Shown piece by piece: positions 5,741 to 10,252 of a stretch of DNA of 10,252 bases. The stretch's first letter is position 1. Each line of letters starts with the position of its first letter. The stretch is from NCBI RefSeq assembly GCF_047501175.1, contig NZ_JBEQWH010000018.1, forward strand, positions 1 to 10,252, written 5' to 3'. Both the position numbers and the translations under genes were made by a program. The notes under the pieces were generated by a model, which saw only the letters and a program-made list of their open reading frames with translations, did not search any database and was not told the origin of the DNA. This DNA is from Methanoprimaticola sp047501175. GTDB lineage: Archaea; Thermoplasmatota; Thermoplasmata; Methanomassiliicoccales; Methanomethylophilaceae.

Positions 5741-6601
5741 TCATTCCGTGACGATCTTCTCGTCGATGGTCTCCTGGGCGTATCTCTTGGAGACCTTGCT
5801 CAGACCAACCCCGAGCACGAGTCCGAGAACTATCCCTATGATGCTCTGAACGATCATCGTCGTCCCGTCCAGTCCCATGCAGGCCTCGATGCCCACCGTT
5901 ATGACCGATCCGACGGTGAGTCCGAGGATGACGAAGTACGTGGATTTCCTGTTGTTGGTTAGGAAATGGTCTATGACCTTGGCGAATGCCAGTGCTCCCA
6001 CCAGCAGCCCTATGCCACCGGGGATGAGGACGGACATGTCGAAATCCTTCATGGCGCTCATCATCGGTCCGAACAGACCCACGGCCAGGAGTATGCTCGA
6101 CCCGGAGATCCCGGGAGCGAGCTTCGACATCGCGAGGACGACACCGGCCAGTAGCCAGACTATGGGATTGTCCACGTTGTTCTCGGCACCTCCTCCGCTG
6201 AGTCCGATGGCCAGAAACACGAACATGATGACCATCCCTACGATGAGTGCGAGGACATTGTACTTCGTCACGGCGTTCCCGTCGTTCCCGAGCTCCATGA
6301 CGTCGGGGATCTGTGTGAGGATGAGTGCCGCGAAGAAGAACATCATGGGGATCTCCCACATCTTCATCAGTGAATCCAGGCCTATCGCGCACACGAACAG
6401 TCCGATCAGTATGCCGATCCCCACAGGGATTATGAATCTGAGATCGTGCAGAAGCTTGCGACGTATGTCGGCGATGTCCGAGATGAGCCTCTCGTAGATC
6501 CCGAATATGACCGCGATGGTAGCACCGCTTGCCCCAGGAAGCATCGAGACGACACCGACCAGGGTGCCGACCAAGAGGTCTTTCACGGCCTTGAGTGTCA
6601 T
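5741..6601 (-). CDS. DUF368 family polyprenyl-phosphate transporter-like membrane protein
   Basis: This 286-residue polytopic membrane protein matches DUF368. The family is known from bacteria, where PopT members recycle undecaprenyl phosphate across the membrane. The duplicated family motif is visible twice: SMLPGASGATIAVIFGIYE (19-37) and SKLAPGISGSSILLAVGLFG (159-178). Each lies in a similar hydrophobic context (LVGVVS and LAGVVL precede them), consistent with an inverted-repeat transporter. By analogy the archaeal protein may move dolichyl- or other polyprenyl-phosphate carriers used for glycosylation; that is inference. A GATAAATAC element about 26 bases upstream suggests a leaderless mRNA. 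The stop lies 11 bases from a strong hairpin, so the 3' end is structured. Divergent from the PUA-protein gene. Confidence 0.88.
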   Translation of the reverse strand: MTLKAVKDLLVGTLVGVVSMLPGASGATIAVIFGIYERLISDIADIRRKLLHDLRFIIPVGIGILIGLFVCAIGLDSLMKMWEIPMMFFFAALILTQIPDVMELGNDGNAVTKYNVLALIVGMVIMFVFLAIGLSGGGAENNVDNPIVWLLAGVVLAMSKLAPGISGSSILLAVGLFGPMMSAMKDFDMSVLIPGGIGLLVGALAFAKVIDHFLTNNRKSTYFVILGLTVGSVITVGIEACMGLDGTTMIVQSIIGIVLGLVLGVGLSKVSKRYAQETIDEKIVTE

Positions 6602-6623
6602 GCTCCCACATTAGGGGCGAATC

Positions 6624-6632
6624 GTATTTATC
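6624..6632 (-). promoter_or_regulatory. TATA box of the DUF368 gene
   Basis: On the minus strand this reads GATAAATAC, with its core about 26 bases before the ATG at 6601. No usable Shine-Dalgarno spacing is present (GGGAG sits one base from the ATG), so leaderless transcription fits best. Confidence 0.5.
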
Positions 6633-6696
6633 GGATTCCACGGGACATGTCAGCGCATCCGATCGGACCTCCTGTTCGCGTCGGTCCGTTTCATGG

Positions 6697-6741
6697 CCCA
6701 TATGGGACAGGATAACGTTCGGATTCCGTCCATCCTGCCCC
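6697..6741. repeat. Palindrome and imperfect hairpin between divergent promoters
   Basis: CCCATATGGG (6697-6706) is a perfect 10-base palindrome. Overlapping it, GGGACAGGAT (6704-6713) pairs with ATCCTGCCCC (6732-6741) at nine of ten positions, with a small CGG-ATT-CCG hairpin (6720-6728) in the loop. It lies between the DUF368 and PUA-protein promoters and could be an operator or a structured RNA. No function is shown. Confidence 0.35.
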
Positions 6742-6746
6742 AACAA

Positions 6747-6754
6747 TCATATCC
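6747..6754 (+). promoter_or_regulatory. Weak TATA-like element for the PUA/HD gene pair
   Basis: TCATATCC is centred about 27 bases before the ATG at 6778, the same geometry as the other units here. It is a poor TATA match, so the call is weak. Confidence 0.28.
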
Positions 6755-6777
6755 GCGATGGGCTTAAGGCATCCCAT

Positions 6778-7269
6778 ATGGCAGACATCATGATCCGCAA
6801 GAGGAAGAGGATGAGAGACAAGGATGTCAAGGCTCTCGCCGAACAGATCGAGGACACGTGCGGGGTTCCCGTATTCGTCCCAGCGGACGGCGTCGACATG
6901 GCGGAGAGCTCCGACTACGGGCTCATATTCGTCAAGGGCGACATCCTCGGACTCGTGAAGGACGACAAGCCCTTCCTCACCATCAGAGGTGTCCTGAAGT
7001 ACCGTCCCACCAAGCGCTACGTCACAGTGGACATGGGTGCCGTGGCGTTCGTGACCAACGGTGCGGACGTCATGGGCCCGGGTATAACCGAGGCCGATCC
7101 GGACATCGCAGAGGGGGACCTCGTCTGGATAAGGGACATGAAGAACGGTGCGCCGCTCGCCATTGGAGTCGCGCTCCGTTCGGGAGCGGACCTTGCCGCC
7201 AAGCAGTCCGGGAAGGCCGTAAAGACCATCCACTTCGTGGGCGACAGGCTCTGGAAGACCGGTGAGTGA
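6778..7269 (+). CDS. MCT-1/Tma20-like PUA-domain RNA-binding protein (COG2016 type)
   Basis: This 163-residue protein has a basic N-terminus (MIRKRKRMRDKDVKAL, 5-20), a pre-PUA region to about 75, and a C-terminal PUA domain (about 79-159). The PUA landmarks are FVTNGADVMGPGI (91-103), ADPDIAEGD (106-114) and GKAVKTIHFVGDRLW (145-159). The architecture matches archaeal relatives of eukaryotic MCTS1/Tma20, which bind the ribosome and act in initiation or recycling with SUI1-type partners. The archaeal role is less clear. The ATG at 6778 was chosen because the upstream open frame to 6595 contains the divergent DUF368 promoter and encodes nothing recognisable. ATG at codon 5 is also possible. 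The gene overlaps the HD-protein gene by up to 8 bases, so the two are almost certainly cotranscribed. Confidence 0.85.
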   Translation: MADIMIRKRKRMRDKDVKALAEQIEDTCGVPVFVPADGVDMAESSDYGLIFVKGDILGLVKDDKPFLTIRGVLKYRPTKRYVTVDMGAVAFVTNGADVMGPGITEADPDIAEGDLVWIRDMKNGAPLAIGVALRSGADLAAKQSGKAVKTIHFVGDRLWKTGE

Positions 7270-8575
7270 CTTGGCATCCAAGGTGATCCAGGACCCGGTC
7301 CACGGCACCATCGGGATAGACGGTGTCTTCCTGGACATCCTGGAACGCCCGGAGATGCAGAGGCTCAGGTCGGTCAGGCAGCTCGGACTGGGATGCCTTG
7401 TTTTCCCTGGGGCCAACCACACGAGGTTCGAGCACTGTCTCGGCACATACCATCTGGCAGGCAGGATGGCCGAGGCCATCGGTCTCAGCGGGAACGATTC
7501 CCGCGCGGTCCGCATGGCCGGTCTCCTCCACGACGTGTGCCATCCGCCGTTCTCCCATGCGCTGGAGGCGGTGATGGAGGGTGTGACCGGCATGGGCCAT
7601 ATGGACATGGCCCGTGCGTTGATCTTCGGCAATGTCCCGTATTTCCGCGACGAGGACTCGGACCTCTACGGCGGGATGGACACCATATCGGAGGTCATGG
7701 AGGCGGACGGGATATCCCCCGAGGAGGTCTGCGGGATAATATCGTCCCCCGAGTCCACGGGCGTCGAGGCCCTGGACCGGTTCTGGAACAAGCACGAGTA
7801 CTTCCCCTCCAAGGACTACTCGCATCAGATCATCCACGGTCCGGTGGATGCCGACCAGATGGACTATCTCATGAGGGACGCCCATCACACCGGGGTGTGC
7901 CACGGCAGGATCGACTGCGACCGTCTCCTGAAGACCATGTCCGTGGTCAACGACAGGATCGTCCTGAGCCGTGGCGGCATAACCGCGGCCGAGGGCCTGA
8001 TGGTGTCGCGCTCCCTGATGTACACCACGGTCTACTTCCACGAGACCACCCGCGTGGCGCAGAGGATGATAACGAAGGCCGTCGAGACGTCCGATGCCGA
8101 CCTGACGGACCTGCATCTTCTGGGCGATGCCGATCTGGAGGCACGTCTGATAGCGTGCGGCGGGCGTTCCTCGCACGAGGTCCGCCGCGTGCGCGCCAGG
8201 ATGTTGGACAAGAAGGCCCTGACGATATACAGCGAGCAGATGGACGACGGTCTTGCCGAGGTACTGATGAGGTATTCCGGACGCAGGGGCTCGGGCATGC
8301 TGGAGCGGGACATCGCCGATGCCGCCGGTCTGGACGAGATGGACGTCGTGGCGGAGGTCACGTCCAAGGAGAACCTCCAGGGGAAGATATCCATCGGAAA
8401 GACCGACGTGTCCATCACGGACGAGAACGGGAGGATACGCTCCCTGGCCAGGTATTCCCCGATAGCCAGGTCCCTGCAGTCCAGGGACCCGTACGGATGG
8501 GCGGTCGTCATCGCCTGTCCGAAGGACAGGGTGGAGGCTGTGGAAAGAGCCTCCATGAAGGTCCTGGGCCTCTGA
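7262..8575 (+). CDS. HD-domain phosphohydrolase, SAMHD1/dGTPase-like (COG1078 type)
   Basis: This 437-residue protein carries an intact HD metal site. His58 lies in TRFEHCLGTYHLAG (54-67). His90-Asp91 lies in AGLLHDVCHPPFSHALE (86-102), with further His94 and His99. The distal aspartate lies in DADQMDYLMRDAHHTG (196-211), which closely follows the SAMHD1 pattern. Such proteins usually remove triphosphate from dNTPs, so a dNTP-pool role is likely, though some relatives have other substrates. The C-terminal half (about 225-437) is the helical and alpha/beta extension usual for the family. The GTG at 7262 overlaps the PUA gene. A TTG at 7271, preceded by GGTGA at proper spacing, is a serious alternative start that removes three residues. 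The stop abuts the rtcB stop with no gap. Confidence 0.88.
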   Translation: MSDLASKVIQDPVHGTIGIDGVFLDILERPEMQRLRSVRQLGLGCLVFPGANHTRFEHCLGTYHLAGRMAEAIGLSGNDSRAVRMAGLLHDVCHPPFSHALEAVMEGVTGMGHMDMARALIFGNVPYFRDEDSDLYGGMDTISEVMEADGISPEEVCGIISSPESTGVEALDRFWNKHEYFPSKDYSHQIIHGPVDADQMDYLMRDAHHTGVCHGRIDCDRLLKTMSVVNDRIVLSRGGITAAEGLMVSRSLMYTTVYFHETTRVAQRMITKAVETSDADLTDLHLLGDADLEARLIACGGRSSHEVRRVRARMLDKKALTIYSEQMDDGLAEVLMRYSGRRGSGMLERDIADAAGLDEMDVVAEVTSKENLQGKISIGKTDVSITDENGRIRSLARYSPIARSLQSRDPYGWAVVIACPKDRVEAVERASMKVLGL

Positions 8576-10027
8576 TCAGCCCTTTATCACGCCTATGGGC
8601 GTCAGCTTCGCGACCTTCGCGGTCAGTCCCGCGTCGCAGACGACACGGACGACCTGGTCGACGTCCTTGTACGCCTCGGGAGCCTCCTCCAGGCCCCCTT
8701 CGATGGTCCCGTTGCGGAGGTAGATGTCCCTCTCGGACATCTCGCGCATGACCCCGTCCACAGTGAGCGTGCTGACCGCCGCTTTCCTGGACATCTGTCT
8801 CCCGGCCCCGTGGCACGAGGACCCGAACGTCTGTTCCATGCTGCCCTTCCTTCCCGCGAGGACATAGGTCCCTACGCTCATGTCCCCGGGTATGATGACG
8901 GGCTGTCCGTGATCGCGGTACTTCATTGGGACCTCGGGCCTGCCCGGGGCGAACGCGCGTGTGGCGCCTTTCCTATGGACGAGGACGTTCTCGGCGTGCT
9001 TATCGACATCGTGCCTCTCCATCTTCGCGATGTTGTGCGCGACGTCGTACACCACGCCCATGCCCATCGACTCGGCCGAATCGCCCAGGATGTTCTCGAA
9101 CGACTCCCTGACCCAGTGGGTGATCATCTGCCTGTTCGCCCAGGCGTAGTTGGCGCCGCAGCACATCGCCCTGTAGTAGTCCTCCCCGAGCCTGGAGTCC
9201 AGGGGGGCGCATGCAAGCTGCCTGTCGGGGAGGTCCACGGAGTGGGTCTTGACGTAGCGCTCCATCTCCTGGAGGTAGTCGGTGGCGATCTGATGCCCGC
9301 ACCCGCGGGACCCGCAGTGGACCGTGACTGTCAAGGCCCCTTCCTTAAGGCCGTATGCCTTGGCGGTCTGCTCGTCGAACACGTTCTCGACCACGTCGAG
9401 CTCGAGGAAATGGTTCCCCGATCCGAGCGAGCCGAGCTGCGGAAGCCCCCTCTTGCGGGACTTGTCGCTGACCTTCGACGGGTCTGCATCCCTCATATGG
9501 CCGTGCTCCTCTGTGGAGTCGAGGTCCTCCTCCCACCCGTATCCGTTCTCCACGGCCCATTCGGAGCCGTTCATGAGGATCTCGTCGAGCTCCTTGTATC
9601 CGATCTTGGTGAGCCCCTTGGACCCGAGGCCGGACGGGACGTTCCTGTACAGCTCGTCGACCAGTGCGTTCTTCCTGTCGCCGAGGTCGTCCAGGGTCAG
9701 GTCGGTCTTGATGAGGCGCACCCCGCAGTTGATGTCGAAGCCGATGCCCCCGGGGGATATGGACCCGGAGTCCGCATCCACGGCGGCGACCCCGCCTATC
9801 GGGAATCCATATCCCCAGTGGATGTCCGGCATGGCCATGGAGCTCCCAACGATCCCTGGGAGGCATGCGACGTTGGCCGCCTGCTGAGGGGCGTTGTCCG
9901 CGCGGATGCTGGAGATCATGGCCTCGTTCGCATAGATGACCGCGTTGGTCCTCATCCCGGTGGATTCGTCCATGGGGATCTCCCACCGGTTGTCATCGAT
10001 CCTGCTCAGCTTCCCCTCGTACGTCAT
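8576..10027 (-). CDS. rtcB: RNA-splicing ligase RtcB
   Basis: RtcB joins 2',3'-cyclic-phosphate (or 3'-phosphate) and 5'-OH RNA ends using GTP and Mn2+. In archaea it is the tRNA exon ligase, usually helped by archease, which is not in this window. The 483-residue length is normal and no intein is present. Mn ligands are all in place: Asp98 and Cys101 in GFDINCGVRL, His206 in GSGNHFLE, His237 in HCGSRGCGHQ and His331 in YDVAHNIAK. The guanylated histidine is His406 in SSCHGAGRQMSR, close to His404 of the Pyrococcus enzyme. The start at 10027 begins MTYEGKLSRI. A longer open frame to 10189 crosses the promoter and was rejected. A GGAG ribosome site lies 9 bases before the ATG, unlike most first genes here. 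The 3' end meets the HD gene with no gap. Confidence 0.97.
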   Translation of the reverse strand: MTYEGKLSRIDDNRWEIPMDESTGMRTNAVIYANEAMISSIRADNAPQQAANVACLPGIVGSSMAMPDIHWGYGFPIGGVAAVDADSGSISPGGIGFDINCGVRLIKTDLTLDDLGDRKNALVDELYRNVPSGLGSKGLTKIGYKELDEILMNGSEWAVENGYGWEEDLDSTEEHGHMRDADPSKVSDKSRKRGLPQLGSLGSGNHFLELDVVENVFDEQTAKAYGLKEGALTVTVHCGSRGCGHQIATDYLQEMERYVKTHSVDLPDRQLACAPLDSRLGEDYYRAMCCGANYAWANRQMITHWVRESFENILGDSAESMGMGVVYDVAHNIAKMERHDVDKHAENVLVHRKGATRAFAPGRPEVPMKYRDHGQPVIIPGDMSVGTYVLAGRKGSMEQTFGSSCHGAGRQMSRKAAVSTLTVDGVMREMSERDIYLRNGTIEGGLEEAPEAYKDVDQVVRVVCDAGLTAKVAKLTPIGVIKG

Positions 10028-10069
10028 TGACTCACTCTCCGATTGCGGTAAGGACAATCGCTTTATGAT

Positions 10070-10078
10070 GATAAAAAA
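10070..10078 (-). promoter_or_regulatory. TATA box of rtcB
   Basis: On the minus strand this reads TTTTTTATC, centred about 47 bases before the rtcB ATG. It predicts a leader of roughly 20 bases that includes the GGAG ribosome site (10037-10040). rtcB is thus the one monocistronic unit here that seems to have a leadered mRNA. Confidence 0.4.
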
Positions 10079-10081
10079 CGA

Positions 10082-10252
10082 AAATGAGTGCGGACGCCGG
10101 GCCTCGTCACCCTGCATGTTCCAGATTGTTCTGGATTCATCACAGCACACACTTCCATGTTTTCTGGTTTGAGGACTGGAATCTCTCACACCATTATAGT
10201 CATTGCTTCAACAATGGCCGGGGGTGATCGCCTCGTTTTGTGAACGAATGAA
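10082..10252. other. Intergenic region upstream of rtcB, no gene supported
   Basis: This stretch is less GC-rich than the coding DNA and shows no convincing open frame or RNA gene. It holds several short inverted repeats: TCCAGA/TCTGGA (10120-10135), CATTG/CAATG (10201-10216) and TCGTT/AACGA (10233-10247). An ATTATAGT element (10193-10200) lies about 27 bases before a GTG at 10224, whose frame stays open to the window end. A leaderless gene may begin there, but nine codons are too few to judge. Confidence 0.3.

Noticed and set aside
5650..5751. 33-codon open frame with ATG in the arcS-DUF368 gap
   Set aside because: No ribosome site, no recognisable sequence, and it runs through both hairpins; chance frame more likely.
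7393..8751. Second plus-strand frame through the HD gene and into rtcB
   Set aside because: Pro/Arg/Gly-rich frame shadow; the HD frame carries an intact metal site.
8810..10030. Long plus-strand frame opposite rtcB
   Set aside because: The opposite strand encodes a complete RtcB with every active-site residue.
10028..10189. N-terminal extension of RtcB by 54 residues
   Set aside because: It crosses the TATA box and ribosome site, and known RtcB proteins start near the internal ATG at 10027.

Overview
This window reads as ordinary chromosomal DNA from a methanogen-like euryarchaeon. I infer class Thermoplasmata, possibly order Methanomassiliicoccales. The archaeal signs are an archaeosine synthase (ArcS), a UPF0200 P-loop protein, an archaeal MCT-1-like PUA protein, a PyrB/PyrI aspartate carbamoyltransferase, and TATA-like elements placed 25-28 bases before the first gene of most units. 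Coding DNA is GC-rich and tightly packed. All eleven genes end in TGA. The order-level placement is inference; no rRNA or other marker is present.

Layout. From 63 to 3039, five minus-strand genes run pyrB, pyrI, a UPF0200 nucleotide-kinase-like protein, an 87-residue unknown, and a DUF92 membrane protein. The first four are tightly joined (4-base overlap, 4-base gap, 4-base overlap). The DUF92 gene follows after 53 bases and has its own TATA-like element. At 3097-3768 lies a minus-strand membrane protein resembling the VIT1/CCC1 family. It is divergent from arcS (3841-5532, plus). Between arcS and a convergent DUF368 polyprenyl-phosphate-transporter-like gene (5741-6601, minus) are 208 bases with three hairpins and a strong internal TATA box. 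These may encode a small RNA. Divergent from the DUF368 gene is an overlapping plus-strand pair: the MCT-1-like PUA protein (6778-7269) and a SAMHD1-type HD-domain dNTPase-like protein (7262-8575). Its stop codon abuts the stop codon of rtcB (8576-10027, minus). The last 225 bases hold the rtcB promoter and no gene I can support.

How the genes fit together. pyrB and pyrI make the catalytic and regulatory subunits of aspartate carbamoyltransferase, the committed step of pyrimidine synthesis. The UPF0200 protein is cotranscribed with them and may act on a nucleotide-like substrate. arcS, the PUA protein and rtcB all act on RNA (tRNA archaeosine formation, ribosome- or RNA-associated binding, and tRNA splicing or RNA repair), but they lie in separate transcription units. 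The DUF92 and DUF368 proteins belong to families that handle isoprenoid phosphates in membranes. No mobile element, CRISPR array, rRNA or tRNA was seen.

The item most worth following up is the structured intergenic segment at 5609-5745. A TATA box there predicts a transcript start at the base of the first of two back-to-back hairpins.
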